Assembly: GCF_004341625.1 (NCBI RefSeq)
Contig: NZ_SLZG01000031.1
Span: 1 to 47,307 of the forward strand
Origin: Rhizobium sp. BK376
Lineage (GTDB): Bacteria; Pseudomonadota; Alphaproteobacteria; Rhizobiales; Rhizobiaceae
Direction: 5' to 3'
DNA length: 47,307 nt
The position numbers were made by a program, and so were the translations under genes. Shown here piece after piece: positions 33,236 through 43,015 of this stretch (position 1 is its first letter; the number at the start of each line of letters is the position of its first letter). The notes beneath the pieces were generated by a model. It worked only from the letters and a program-made list of their open reading frames with translations. It made no database searches and had not been told where the DNA came from.

Positions 33236-34179
33236 CTTAAAAACTCTTGCAGATACTTGCGTGATGGTCTCTCAAAAAAGCGAAAGCTGGCTTCTGCGAC
33301 GCCGATCGAGAGCAATATGCCCATTGTCTGACCCACTAAACCATTCCCTGCAAATCGTACTGTTGCGGCCAGAACTGTCGCGTGAAGGAGATATAACGAA
33401 TAAGAAATGTCCCCTAGATGTTCAAGCAATGGGATTCGTGGCCAAACACCGGCCCGCTCCAAAGCCGTAGAGCCGAGCATCAGGAGCGCAAACGGAAAAC
33501 CGAAGGTAATAACACGTGCTATGCCGATGTTGTTTTCGTTCTCACCGACAGAAAACCCGATGATCAAAAAGAGTATTCCGAGGGCGGTGACGGCTAATGC
33601 GACTTTTATCCTGTCGCCAAATCGAATTTGCGAAATAAGAAGTCCCAATAGGAATTCGATCATCAGCGGGGCAGTCCACAATTGAAGGGGGGCTGCGAGC
33701 GGCGAAAACACATACCCCAGAATACAGAGCGACGTGATTGCCGTGAAGCAAACAATCAACGGCTTCTTGAACGACAACCCGATCGCAAATGTTACGTAAA
33801 AAAACATCTCAAAATTAAGGGTCCAACCCGGACGAATGATTGGCTGGATCAAGCCGTTATAACCAACAAAGGGGAAAAACAGAAGCGACCTCAGCAGGTC
33901 GTCCCAATGAAATTTGTAGGTGTTGAAGGCGGTGGTCGTCAAAGCCAGAAGCGCAATCGCCATCGTTGCAGCCCAATATAATGGAACAATTCTTATAAGG
34001 CGCTTCGACAGAAATTCTCGCGGCTGTTCCTTCAAGCCTACCGTTCCCATAATCAGGCCGGATACGACAAAAAACATGTCAACACCGACCCATCCGAGCG
34101 GAAGAACACGAGGGTTCAGGTGGAATACAACTACGGCGGACGCAGCCAACGCGCGATAAATCTGAATAGAATATAGCAT
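33208..34179 (-). CDS. ExoZ-like O-acetyltransferase
   Basis: A 323-residue acyltransferase-3 membrane protein starting MLYSIQIYRALAASAVVVFH, with GWVGVDMFFVVSGLIMGTV and RLIRIVPLYWAATMAIAL, and about ten helices. Length and N-terminus are closest to ExoZ, which acetylates succinoglycan. Two facts argue for a role with the AT-rich module instead: base composition, and its place beside the rhamnose operon. ATG 34179 follows the family start; the frame is open for 36 earlier codons and no clear ribosome-binding site is seen. The C-terminus abuts a transposase remnant. Homologues should show whether the last residues are native. Confidence 0.8.
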   Translation of the reverse strand: MLYSIQIYRALAASAVVVFHLNPRVLPLGWVGVDMFFVVSGLIMGTVGLKEQPREFLSKRLIRIVPLYWAATMAIALLALTTTAFNTYKFHWDDLLRSLLFFPFVGYNGLIQPIIRPGWTLNFEMFFYVTFAIGLSFKKPLIVCFTAITSLCILGYVFSPLAAPLQLWTAPLMIEFLLGLLISQIRFGDRIKVALAVTALGILFLIIGFSVGENENNIGIARVITFGFPFALLMLGSTALERAGVWPRIPLLEHLGDISYSLYLLHATVLAATVRFAGNGLVGQTMGILLSIGVAEASFRFFERPSRKYLQEFLRPRSRPLPA

Positions 34180-34355
34180 AGATAGCTTTTCTGAAGAATA
34201 ACGGTGAACGTTTTGAACGCAGCTGGCCAAAGAAACAAACCAGATGAAGTGCATCTCGCACGACGACTTCTTTATTCTATGGCACATCCCTCCAGATCAG
34301 GCTGTGGAACACTATTATACCACTATACTGGATGAACCAGCCGTGGCTGCACAGC

Positions 34356-35228
34356 TTAAGCCCTGTCCCTCAACAACCCTCTTAGATAGGCTCCGTAGGC
34401 ACTTTTCCCGTAATTCGCGGCGAGTCTTTCAAGATTCTGACAATCAATGAAGCCCTTTGCGAAGGCGATTTCCTCGGGGCAGCTAATCTTGACTTCCTGG
34501 CGCCGTTCAAGCGTTGCTACAAATTCAGCGGCGCCCAGCAGGCTGTCAGGTGTGCCAGTATCGAACCACGCATATCCCCGACCAAGTATCTCAACGTTCA
34601 GCCTGCCGCGATCGAGATATTGCTTATTGACATCGGTTATCTCCAGTTCGCCACGAGCCGATGGCTTGAGATTTGCAGCGATATCGACCACGTTATGGTC
34701 GTAGAAATAGAGTCCGGTGACAGCATAGTGTGACTTGGGCTTGATCGGCTTTTCTTCAATAGAAATGGCCTTCATCTTGTCATCGAACTCCACGACGCCG
34801 TAGCGCTCTGGATCGGCCACCCGATATGCAAAGACTGTTGCTCCATCGAGGTTGCTAATCGCGTGTTCGAACGTTTCAGTGATCCCGTGACCGTAGTAGA
34901 TGTTGTCGCCTAGAATAAGACAGGAAGGCTGCCCGTCAATGAAGTCGGCGCCGATGATATAGGCTTGCGCCAACCCATCCGGACTGGGCTGCTCAGCATA
35001 AGAAAGGTTGATACCCCACTGCGAACCGTCTCCCATTAATTTTCTGAAATTAGGAAGATCGTGCGGCGTCGAAATAATCAGGATGTCTTGGATACCCGCC
35101 AGCATTAGCGTCGATAGCGGATAGTAAATCATTGGCTTGTCATATATCGGCATCAGCTGCTTTGACATTACCAGCGTCATGGGATGCAGTCGTGTACCGC
35201 TGCCGCCCGCTAGAATAATTCCCTTCAT
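34356..35228 (-). CDS. rfbA: Glucose-1-phosphate thymidylyltransferase
   Basis: A 290-residue RmlA/RfbA enzyme making dTDP-glucose, the first step to dTDP-L-rhamnose. It has the nucleotide-binding KGIILAGGSGTRLHPMT at the N-terminus, SKQLMPIYDKPMIYYPLSTL, CLILGDNIYYGHG with the metal-binding Asp, and SIEEKPIKPKSHYAVTGLYF. Length is typical. ATG 35228 is used; a GTG four codons earlier is possible. It is last in the operon rfbC-rfbB-rfbD-rfbA, about 50 bases after rfbD. Confidence 0.93.
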   Translation of the reverse strand: MKGIILAGGSGTRLHPMTLVMSKQLMPIYDKPMIYYPLSTLMLAGIQDILIISTPHDLPNFRKLMGDGSQWGINLSYAEQPSPDGLAQAYIIGADFIDGQPSCLILGDNIYYGHGITETFEHAISNLDGATVFAYRVADPERYGVVEFDDKMKAISIEEKPIKPKSHYAVTGLYFYDHNVVDIAANLKPSARGELEITDVNKQYLDRGRLNVEILGRGYAWFDTGTPDSLLGAAEFVATLERRQEVKISCPEEIAFAKGFIDCQNLERLAANYGKSAYGAYLRGLLRDRA

Positions 35229-35280
35229 CACAAACCCCACACTTTCGTCTGAAAAACTATACGAGTTGTATGTCCGGTAA

Positions 35281-36189
35281 TTACGGACACTTTGATAGAA
35301 GCTTTGCTACCACTTTTGCAGTTGATGCTTGCCAAGCGGGTAGGCGAACGCCATGCGCGGCTGCGAGCTTGTCACAATCGAGCTGCGAATTGGCGGGCCG
35401 CTTGGTCGGTGTGGGGTAGGCGGAAGATGGAATGGGTAAGACTTCAGCAAAAGGCGCGCCGAGCGCTCTGGCATTTGCGAAGATCTCGGCGGCAAACTCT
35501 GCCCAACTGGCGTTGCCCGCGCCCGCTATGTGGAATGTGCCACGCAAGGCCTCATCCGACCGCTCAAGCAAATTGCCGGCGACCGTGAGAAGGCCATCGG
35601 CAATATCCTCTGCCGATGTCGGATTGCCGATCTGGTCAGCCACGACATTGATAGTATCGCGTGTCTCCGCCAGCCGCAGCATCGTCTTCAGAAAGTTCTT
35701 GCCGTAAGGACTATAGACCCAGGCGGTGCGCAGGATAGCATGATTGTACGTCGCTGCAGCAACTGCCTCTTCACCAGAAAGCTTTGAGCGGCCGTAGACG
35801 CCAAGCGGCGCGACCGGATCCGTCTCGACATACGGCCCATCCTTGTTGCCGTCGAAGACATAGTCTGTCGACAGATGGATGATCGGCACATTCAATTCTG
35901 CAGCTGATTTGGCCAGTTTGCCGGCGGCGGTGCCGTTGATCTGTTGTGCCAGCGCAGGCTCAGCCTCGGCTTGATCGACGGCGGTGTAAGCGGCAGCAGA
36001 AATTAGGACATCAGGTGTTGATGCCTCGATAGCACGAAAAATAGTTTCGGGCTGCGAAAGGTCGAGGCAAGGACGGCCAAGCGCGATGACCTCGAACATG
36101 CCGCTCAAAGTACCACGATCCGCCAGGCATCGAACAACCTGGCCTTGGAGGCCGGTAACGACGAGTCTTTTGCGGATACCGACGCCCAT
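35281..36189 (-). CDS. rfbD: dTDP-4-dehydrorhamnose reductase
   Basis: A 302-residue RmlD-family SDR performing the last step to dTDP-L-rhamnose. The N-terminal cofactor loop reads TGLQGQVVRCLADRG, a slightly relaxed form of the usual TGxxGQLG. The catalytic pair is in VYGRSKLSGEEAV, with upstream HLSTDYVFDGNKDGPYVE and downstream ADQIGNPTSAEDIADG. The ATG shares one base with the rfbB stop (TGATG), so the two are coupled; a TTG one codon earlier is in frame but less likely. Confidence 0.92.
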   Translation of the reverse strand: MGVGIRKRLVVTGLQGQVVRCLADRGTLSGMFEVIALGRPCLDLSQPETIFRAIEASTPDVLISAAAYTAVDQAEAEPALAQQINGTAAGKLAKSAAELNVPIIHLSTDYVFDGNKDGPYVETDPVAPLGVYGRSKLSGEEAVAAATYNHAILRTAWVYSPYGKNFLKTMLRLAETRDTINVVADQIGNPTSAEDIADGLLTVAGNLLERSDEALRGTFHIAGAGNASWAEFAAEIFANARALGAPFAEVLPIPSSAYPTPTKRPANSQLDCDKLAAAHGVRLPAWQASTAKVVAKLLSKCP

Positions 36190-37253
36190 CAACTTGTCGC
36201 CTGCTTTGCCGACAGAAGGCCGAGTCGCCCGCCGTCATAGCCCTTACGCAGCGGAGCCCACCACCATTCATTGTCCAGATACCAATGAACAGTCTTCTCA
36301 ATCCCGCTATCGAAATTTTCCTGCGCCTTCCAGCCAAGCTCGCTCTCCAGCTTGGTGGCATCAATCGCATAGCGCGCATCGTGACCCGGACGATCCGCCA
36401 CATAGGTGATCAGCTGTCTATAGTCGTCGACCCGAGGCCGGATCTCGTTCATCAGCGTGCAAATTCGGGTAACCACATCTATGTTACGCCGTTCATTGCG
36501 GCCACCCACATTGTAGGTCTCGCCGACCAGGCCACGCTCCGCTATCACATCGAGTGCGCGAGCATGATCCTCGACATAGAGCCAATCGCGTATGTTGGAG
36601 CCATTCCCATACACGGGCAGGGGCCTGCCCTCCAGGAGATTCAGAATCATTAGCGGGATAAGCTTTTCTGGGAAATGATACGGGCCATAATTGTTTGAGC
36701 AATTTGACACCACAACAGGCATGCCGTACGTGCGTGCCCAAGCTTTCGCAAGGTGATCGGAAGCGGCCTTCGAAGCCGAATAAGGAGAGCTAGGATCGTA
36801 GGGCGTCTCCTCTGTAAAAAGCCCTTCTGACCCGAGTGACCCATACACCTCGTCCGTAGATACATGTAGGAAACGAAAGTTGGCTTTGCGTTGTTCAGGC
36901 TGGGCCGACCAGTAATGCCGCGCGCATTCCAACATTGTAAAGCTGCCGAGAACGTTTGTTTCGACAAAATCCCTGGCGCCGGTAATTGAGCGATCGACGT
37001 GACTTTCAGCAGCTAAATGCATGACGCGATCCGGTTGGAAAGCTTCAAAGGCGGATTCAATCGCAATACGATCAACTATGTCTGCCCGCAGAAAGTGATA
37101 ATTGGGTTTGTTATCGACAGCCGTGAGCGACGTTAGCGTGCCAGCATAGGTCAGTTTGTCGATATTCAGGACCTCGTACCCTTTATCAAGAACGAGATGG
37201 CGAACAACAGCCGACCCGATGAAGCCGGCGCCTCCTGTCACAATAACTCTCAT
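36189..37253 (-). CDS. rfbB: dTDP-glucose 4,6-dehydratase
   Basis: A 354-residue RmlB-family dehydratase. It opens MRVIVTGGAGFIGSAVVRHL (NAD-binding GxxGxxG), then NIDKLTYAGTL, HLAAESHVDRSI and the family-specific FLHVSTDEVYGSL. The catalytic Tyr-Lys lies in SPYSASKAASDHL (about residues 159-171), with NNYGPYHFPEKLIP following. The enzyme converts dTDP-glucose to the 4-keto-6-deoxy intermediate. ATG 37253 agrees with homologues; a GTG three codons earlier exists. It is downstream of rfbC by 57 bases. Confidence 0.94.
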   Translation of the reverse strand: MRVIVTGGAGFIGSAVVRHLVLDKGYEVLNIDKLTYAGTLTSLTAVDNKPNYHFLRADIVDRIAIESAFEAFQPDRVMHLAAESHVDRSITGARDFVETNVLGSFTMLECARHYWSAQPEQRKANFRFLHVSTDEVYGSLGSEGLFTEETPYDPSSPYSASKAASDHLAKAWARTYGMPVVVSNCSNNYGPYHFPEKLIPLMILNLLEGRPLPVYGNGSNIRDWLYVEDHARALDVIAERGLVGETYNVGGRNERRNIDVVTRICTLMNEIRPRVDDYRQLITYVADRPGHDARYAIDATKLESELGWKAQENFDSGIEKTVHWYLDNEWWWAPLRKGYDGGRLGLLSAKQATS

Positions 37254-37310
37254 GAGACCCACTTATCCAAAGATGAATATATTGCATGTAGTCGAGTAGT
37301 CAGGGATCTA

Positions 37311-37871
37311 TCAATGGTAAAAAAAGCAATCCCCCAGCGCGGACAAAGAAGGCTGCTCTGCGTCCTTAGTTGAAAGCACGGCATCTTCCGATTTTACTGG
37401 CCAATCTATCGCAATGATTGGGTCATCCCAACGCAAGCCCCGGTCATTCTCCGGACTGTAGTAATTCGTTACCTTATAGCTGATTTCAGTGTTTGCCACT
37501 AAAGTGCAGAAGCCGTGCGCAAACCCCGGCGGCACCCATAGTTGCAAACCGTTATCGCAGGTCAGCTCTGCAGACACCCACTTGCCGTACGTCGGTGAGC
37601 CTTTGCGGATATCGACTGCAACGTCAAGCAGCGCCCCGGCTATGCAGCGCACAAGCTTGCCCTGTGACATAGGGTCCAGTTGGAAGTGAAGCCCGCGAAC
37701 TGTGCCGGCCTCCACAGACTTTGACTGATTGTCCTGCAAGAACGTCATTGGACCGATCTGCTCAGCAAATAGATCCTGCCGATACGTTTCCATAAAGTAT
37801 CCCCTCGTATCCCCGAATTTACTCGGTTTGATCAAGACAACGTCGGGGATGGAAAGCCTTTCGAATTTCAT
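37311..37871 (-). CDS. rfbC: dTDP-4-dehydrorhamnose 3,5-epimerase
   Basis: A 186-residue RmlC-family cupin. It has the opening KFERLSIPDVVLIKPSKFGD, the catalytic His in VRGLHFQLDPMSQGKLVRC, LWVPPGFAHGFCTL and a conserved tail EISYKVTNYYSPENDRGL followed by DPIIAIDWP. It makes dTDP-4-keto-L-rhamnose. ATG 37871 (MKFERL) matches the family and has GGAT eight bases upstream; another ATG four codons earlier has no site. It is the first gene of the rhamnose operon, so the promoter should lie just beyond 37871. Confidence 0.93.
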   Translation of the reverse strand: MKFERLSIPDVVLIKPSKFGDTRGYFMETYRQDLFAEQIGPMTFLQDNQSKSVEAGTVRGLHFQLDPMSQGKLVRCIAGALLDVAVDIRKGSPTYGKWVSAELTCDNGLQLWVPPGFAHGFCTLVANTEISYKVTNYYSPENDRGLRWDDPIIAIDWPVKSEDAVLSTKDAEQPSLSALGDCFFYH

Positions 37872-38427
37872 AGAGAGATCCATTATCGTTTTGGTCGCAG
37901 TGCGCTTAAATACATCTTACTGAGATTGCCAAATCTAATCCATCCGCAACCTTAACAAGCATGAATTGAGCAACTCCTTAGCTTATTGCGCAAGAACAAG
38001 CAACAGCGATCAAGGAAACATTGAATCAACACGCGGCGGGAGGCGAGATACTCCAATCGAATTGAGGTATCATCTCACTGTAGCAAAATTTTAGTTATGG
38101 AAATCGTGCGATTTGCGCCAACATCAACTCCAGATGAAAATGATACCGGGGGAACGGGGAGTAGCAAGCTCGCGACGATTCCGAACCAATAATTGTGCGG
38201 CATTCATCTACCGCGCTTATCCTAATATTTGATGACAGCAACCAGGCAACTAGAATGTGATCTCGAGACGTTGTCCCTTAATTCACAATCGTATAAGTAA
38301 CCCGTCTATCCGTCGGCAAAGCATTTGATTGCCCATTGATCCGAGAGCAGTGATCGAAGCATCTCTTATCTAAATTTTCGATGTGAATCACCAAATTGCT
38401 AGAGCATCACCTAAAATAAGGTCAGGT
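37872..38427. other. Divergent intergenic region, rhamnose operon and AT-rich module
   Basis: About 550 bases without a gene, flanked by divergent rfbC and the first AT-rich glycosyltransferase. It should carry both promoters. Composition changes here from moderately GC-rich to clearly AT-rich, so this is also the border of the right-hand module. I see no convincing repeat or operator. Confidence 0.5.
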
Positions 38428-39282
38428 ATGAATAAAAAACTCGCGGCTGTAATGGTAACATTTCGTGCGGATACTGGTGTCGTGGCGAGAATTGAGAATC
38501 TTTGCCGCATTTTTGATGAAACAATTGTCGTTGATAACGGCAGTAGCAGTGAATTTTTTGAAGCTTTGTCAAGGCTCGCCGGGCCGTTAGCAATCATTGC
38601 GAATGGAGAAAACAAAGGGATTGCCGCCGCACTCAATGCCGGCATCGTGGCTGCCAAGACAAAGAACGCAGACTGGATTGCCTGCTTTGACCAAGACAGC
38701 ATTCTGTTCAATACGTACCGGGGGGCGGTTGAGGCTGCCATTGATGTAGTTCCCGAGAGCGCCGGTATATTGGCGTGCAATTATTACCTTGAGAACAAAA
38801 ATGATCCGAGGCATTCAATGGGTGACGCAAGCATCGGATCTGTACAGAAGGTTAGCGAGGCTATTACCTCGGGCAGTGTTTATAAGAGTAGCATATTTAG
38901 CAAATTGGGATATTTTAAGGAGAATTATTTTATTGATGCAGTTGATAAAGAATATTGCTGGCGGGCAGCCCGTCACAATATTGATATATTCTTTATACTG
39001 GAGCCGCAGATGAGGCATAGTATAGGGACACCTATTTCAAGATATTTCCTAGGGAAAAAAATTACCAGCCAAAATCATCCTCCAATGAGAAAATACTATA
39101 TAGCGAGAAATAACCTATTTTTGATAAGAGAGTATTGGAGATTTAGGCCGCGGGATTGTTTAATGCAGCTAGTTTACATAGCAAGGATCGCGTTGTTGAT
39201 TTTCTTAATCGACGAGAACAAATCGGATAAAATCAAGAGTTTCTCCTTAGGTATATTTCACGGCTTCATCAAACGATTTTAG
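38428..39282 (+). CDS. Rhamnosyltransferase-like GT2 enzyme
   Basis: A 284-residue GT2 enzyme of the type that uses dTDP-rhamnose: LAAVMVTFRADTGVVARI, ETIVVDNGSSSEFFEAL, GENKGIAAALNAGIVAA and the metal site CFDQDSILFNTYRG (about residues 82-95), where FDQDS is characteristic of RfbF/RhlC-like rhamnosyltransferases. Later come FIDAVDKEYCWRA and an amphipathic C-terminus. AAGG precedes ATG 38428 by about six bases. It faces the rhamnose operon across a shared control region and is AT-rich. The rhamnose role is inferred from motif and neighbourhood. Confidence 0.8.
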   Translation: MNKKLAAVMVTFRADTGVVARIENLCRIFDETIVVDNGSSSEFFEALSRLAGPLAIIANGENKGIAAALNAGIVAAKTKNADWIACFDQDSILFNTYRGAVEAAIDVVPESAGILACNYYLENKNDPRHSMGDASIGSVQKVSEAITSGSVYKSSIFSKLGYFKENYFIDAVDKEYCWRAARHNIDIFFILEPQMRHSIGTPISRYFLGKKITSQNHPPMRKYYIARNNLFLIREYWRFRPRDCLMQLVYIARIALLIFLIDENKSDKIKSFSLGIFHGFIKRF

Positions 39283-39307
39283 ATTAACCTGACTAAAGGA
39301 AGTGGCG

Positions 39308-40843
39308 GTGAGAGTTGGTAAATTCGTAATTGGTGATGCAATTAGGGTAAATATCGCATTTAACATGGTGGCCCAGTTCTATGTAATGGGCGTCGGTTTT
39401 TTGATGGCACCTGTTTACTTGCAATATATGGGAAAAGAAGCCTATGGGCTAGTCGGCTTTTTCACGATGTTGACCGCTTGGTTCGTTCTCTTGGACGTGG
39501 GGATGACCCCTACCGTCATGCGAGAAATTGCGATATTTCGGGGGGGGGAGGGTTCAGCTACGGGACTCCGGAACTACCTAAGTGCGTGCGAGATCATATT
39601 TTGGGGAGTTGCTTCCGTTGCAGCTATCGTCCTCTTATGGGGCGCTGGATGGGCGGCGACCGACTGGCTAAAGGCAGAAACTCTGCCAAGCTATGAAGTT
39701 ATAAGCTCTCTTCAATTGATGGCGATTATCATACCCATAAGGTGGACATCTGGTTATTATAAAGCGATTGTGAATGGGTATGAAAAGCAAACAGTTCTCG
39801 CGTTGCTCAACATAGCATTTTCCAGTGCCCGCTTTTTGGCGATAATTCTTATACTGCGCTATATAAGCAATTCCCCGGTGTCTTTCTTTGTGTATCAGCT
39901 CGTTGTCTCGCTGGTGGAAATTTTCACCTTGGTTGCAATCTCACGGCGTCTGATGCCGAGGGCGCAAGGAGAGCGAAAAATTCATTGGCGATCGGTTGGA
40001 GATAAGCTGGGTGCGACGCTTGCAATTGGCATATCTGGAACGATATGGGTTTTTTTGACACAATTTGACAAGCTCTTAATGTCTTCAACGCTTACGTTGA
40101 AGGAATATGGAGCATACTCACTCGCTGTTACAGCCGCCAGCGCCTTGGGCGCAATAAATGCGCCGTTTAATCAAGCAATCCTTCCACGGATGACGAAATT
40201 GTTTGCGGCTGGTGACAAGCATGCCGGCGAAAAATTATACGTTACCGCATCACACATTTTGGCCGTTATCTCAATACCGGTAATCGCTATGATGACTTTA
40301 TTTGGGACTGATCTGCTCTCAGTCTGGACACATGGAAACTCTTCAATTTTCTGGGCCGCGCCCATAATGGCGTTGTATTCTGTTGGCAACTTTTTCGTTT
40401 CGGTACATTCTTTCTCTTACTATCTACAATATGCTAGCGGAAATCTGAAAATCCACTTTTTTGCGCATGTGGCAATGCTGACGGCGATAATTCCATGCTA
40501 TCTCATTGCGGCGCACTACGGCAGTCCTGTAACTGCGGCAGGTACCTGGGCGTGCGCTAATGCCCTGTATTTCTTGATAATTTGTCCTTGGGTTTATGAT
40601 AGGATTTTTGGAAATCCATTTCGTATGATGGGGGGACTGATCACACTTGGTGTGATTGCAATTATCTGCGGGCTATTGATCGCTAGGATCGTGGAGTATT
40701 TCGCGGTGGTCGTCAATTTACCTGTTATTTTTATAGTTTATTTCATTCTTCTACTGGCGTGCGGTTTGAGTTCGTTCGTTGTTAGAGAAAGAATAATTTT
40801 CCCAACTCTTCAACACGCGTTCGGGCGGATTTCGCAAAGGTAA
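39308..40843 (+). CDS. Second oligosaccharide flippase (Wzx family) with a G9 tract
   Basis: A 511-residue membrane protein with about 12 to 14 helices. It opens GDAIRVNIAFNMVAQFYVMG and MGKEAYGLVGFFTMLTAWF, then DVGMTPTVMREIAIFRGGEG, the standard N-terminal arrangement of polysaccharide flippases. GTG 39308 has AAAGGA seven bases upstream and is preferred to the GTG at 39302. A run of nine G (39540-39548) encodes Arg-Gly-Gly-Glu; a single-base slip there would end the protein early. It is AT-rich, follows the rhamnosyltransferase and presumably exports a repeat unit distinct from that handled by the exoT-like protein. Confidence 0.85.
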   Translation: MRVGKFVIGDAIRVNIAFNMVAQFYVMGVGFLMAPVYLQYMGKEAYGLVGFFTMLTAWFVLLDVGMTPTVMREIAIFRGGEGSATGLRNYLSACEIIFWGVASVAAIVLLWGAGWAATDWLKAETLPSYEVISSLQLMAIIIPIRWTSGYYKAIVNGYEKQTVLALLNIAFSSARFLAIILILRYISNSPVSFFVYQLVVSLVEIFTLVAISRRLMPRAQGERKIHWRSVGDKLGATLAIGISGTIWVFLTQFDKLLMSSTLTLKEYGAYSLAVTAASALGAINAPFNQAILPRMTKLFAAGDKHAGEKLYVTASHILAVISIPVIAMMTLFGTDLLSVWTHGNSSIFWAAPIMALYSVGNFFVSVHSFSYYLQYASGNLKIHFFAHVAMLTAIIPCYLIAAHYGSPVTAAGTWACANALYFLIICPWVYDRIFGNPFRMMGGLITLGVIAIICGLLIARIVEYFAVVVNLPVIFIVYFILLLACGLSSFVVRERIIFPTLQHAFGRISQR

Positions 40844-40908
40844 CTGATCGTCAACGACACTCCTCCAGACGTGGTCGGAGATCTCGATTCTTCATGGGAG
40901 TACCTAGA

Positions 40909-42864
40909 ATGAAACTTGCTTTCGGTGTGATGCTTTCGCGGCGAAAGCTTATTCTGGCAACCCTGCTGGCGTCGGCAGCCAAATGGTCTAACGCCAGCCG
41001 CGCTGCGCCGATCGAATCATCGGGATCTAGACAAACGCAGCGGATAAATGCGGGCGGCAAATTGCGACCCCAACGTTTTCCCTCCTCATCAAGAGTCATC
41101 AACGTCAAGGACTATGGAGCAAAAGGCGATGGAAAAACGGATGATACTGCTGCTATTCTACGTGCTGTCGGCAAAGTCTACCCTTTCACCCGAGAACATC
41201 CATGGCTTTCGCGCATTATATACTTTCCGGCGGGCATTTACATAGTTACGGATACGATCGTTCGAAGAGATTCTGCAGGAAATTATCAACCGCATTTATG
41301 TTTGTTTGGCGATGGAACTGGCAAAACGACGATCCGCGTCCCGGACGCTTGCGCGGGCTTTGGCAGCCCCGAGGCGCCTAAGCCGGTGATCCAAACTTCT
41401 TCTGGTTTAGTTTTTACCCGAACCGGTCCGACTGAAGGTGGGCGAGACTACCGCGGTGCCGGTGAGGGAAATGAAGCCTTTGGAAATTTCGTTCAAGATC
41501 TGACCATTAGTATCGGCGGTAATAACAAGGGCGCGGTTGGAATCGATTTTTTGGGTAATAACCTTGCGGCGGTGAGAAACGTATCCCTTGAATGTGACGA
41601 CGAGGGTCATTTTGGCATCACTATGGATCGAAAGTGGTGCGGACCTGGTCTTATCAAGAATGTTCAAATTCTGAATTTTCGAGGGGGCATAAGCATATCA
41701 AATACGCAATATTCGATGACCTTCGTCGGCGTTGACATTCGGGGGGTTAAGGAGGTCGGAATTCTCAACAAGGGCAATGTGCTCTCGTTGGATAGTGTTT
41801 CGATTACAAGTTTATCCGGGGTCGGTATTGTGAACGCATTGTCCGGCGGGATGATTGCAGGCTTGATGTGCCGAATCGCAGGAACGGGCCGGAAGGCGGT
41901 CGAGAATGCTGGCACATTTGCCGTGCACAAGCTTGCCGTTGAGGGATCGTGGGAGGTGGTCAATAGCGACGGAATTGGTGACAAATCGACCGACGGGGTC
42001 ATTGGTAAAGAATGGTTCGAAGGCGCGACCGATTTTGCCGATCCACCCGAGACAGACGAGCAGACGTGGACATCTATCGCTGAGTTTGGCGCAAAGTCGG
42101 ACCTCAGCTTTGATTCAACAGACGCATTTAGAAAGGCCTTTCAATCTGGAAACCGGTTTATATTTATCCCGAGTGGCACGTACCGCGTATCCGAGACAAT
42201 CGACATTGGTGACGATGTCGACATCATAGATGGCTTATTCTCGGTTGTTCATACTTCTGTATCGCTATCGTCGATTTTCACTACACAAACCACTCGCAGA
42301 AAGCCGCTTTGGATTATGAGGCTTGCCATCGAGACGGAGGGCAGTGTGCCATTCATGGTTGACCATGCCTCGCCCGATCGACTGTACCTATCTGACATAG
42401 CAGGAGGTGCCGGATTGTTTAGGCGACAGGAATTTGGTGGTGCCGTTGTCAGTGAAAATACTGCAGCTCAGCGTATAGAATTGTCTGGCAAGGCCCCCGT
42501 GACACTTAGACAGTTTAATACTGAAGGCAAGGGGATTAGAATTGTAAATAACGGCTCACCTTTATATATCCAGGGAATCAAGACGGAAGATATCAACAGC
42601 GTCTTGTTAAACATAAATGGCGCGAATACCGAAGTTCTTGGCGGGCTATTGTATCGAGTACGGAGAGGCCAGTTTCAGGTGCCTGCATTCATAAATTGTG
42701 ATTCGGCATTAAGACTCATTTACGCGGAAGAAGCGTTTTCTCTCGATGCTGCGTATGAAGTACATGTACTGTCTCAGACAAAGAATGGGATTGAGACCGT
42801 CACGCGTGAAGGATTACGCACAAGAAATGACTATGGCGTGATCGTGGCGATTGATATTCAGTAA
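40909..42864 (+). CDS. Exported tandem beta-helix protein (pectate-lyase-3/GH55-like)
   Basis: A 651-residue protein with two pectate-lyase-3-type N-caps: VKDYGAKGDGKTDDTAAILR (about residues 66-85) and a second, IAEFGAKSDLSFDSTDAFRK (about 385-404), each followed by a run of beta-helix strands (FPAGIYIVTDTIV, FIPSGTYRVSETI). Tandem copies like this are the architecture of GH55 beta-1,3-glucanases. The N-terminus carries SRRKLILATLLASAA, a good twin-arginine export signal, with cleavage near SRAAP. ATG 40909 has GGGAG eight bases upstream; ATG 40894 is possible. It may cut or trim the polymer; catalytic residues cannot be assigned by eye, so a lyase, hydrolase or non-enzymatic role is open. 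Confidence 0.72.
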   Translation: MKLAFGVMLSRRKLILATLLASAAKWSNASRAAPIESSGSRQTQRINAGGKLRPQRFPSSSRVINVKDYGAKGDGKTDDTAAILRAVGKVYPFTREHPWLSRIIYFPAGIYIVTDTIVRRDSAGNYQPHLCLFGDGTGKTTIRVPDACAGFGSPEAPKPVIQTSSGLVFTRTGPTEGGRDYRGAGEGNEAFGNFVQDLTISIGGNNKGAVGIDFLGNNLAAVRNVSLECDDEGHFGITMDRKWCGPGLIKNVQILNFRGGISISNTQYSMTFVGVDIRGVKEVGILNKGNVLSLDSVSITSLSGVGIVNALSGGMIAGLMCRIAGTGRKAVENAGTFAVHKLAVEGSWEVVNSDGIGDKSTDGVIGKEWFEGATDFADPPETDEQTWTSIAEFGAKSDLSFDSTDAFRKAFQSGNRFIFIPSGTYRVSETIDIGDDVDIIDGLFSVVHTSVSLSSIFTTQTTRRKPLWIMRLAIETEGSVPFMVDHASPDRLYLSDIAGGAGLFRRQEFGGAVVSENTAAQRIELSGKAPVTLRQFNTEGKGIRIVNNGSPLYIQGIKTEDINSVLLNINGANTEVLGGLLYRVRRGQFQVPAFINCDSALRLIYAEEAFSLDAAYEVHVLSQTKNGIETVTREGLRTRNDYGVIVAIDIQ

Positions 42865-43015
42865 TGGGAATGTCCCAGCGATCGTCATTTATTGACACCC
42901 CCATCTCAAGACTTATTCGCATCAATACAAGTCAGAAACTCGCATTGAGCGCTGCCGCCCGACGAGTTAAAGTATGTAATACCTTTAGAAATTATAGAGA
43001 GGCAGTCAAAATCTG

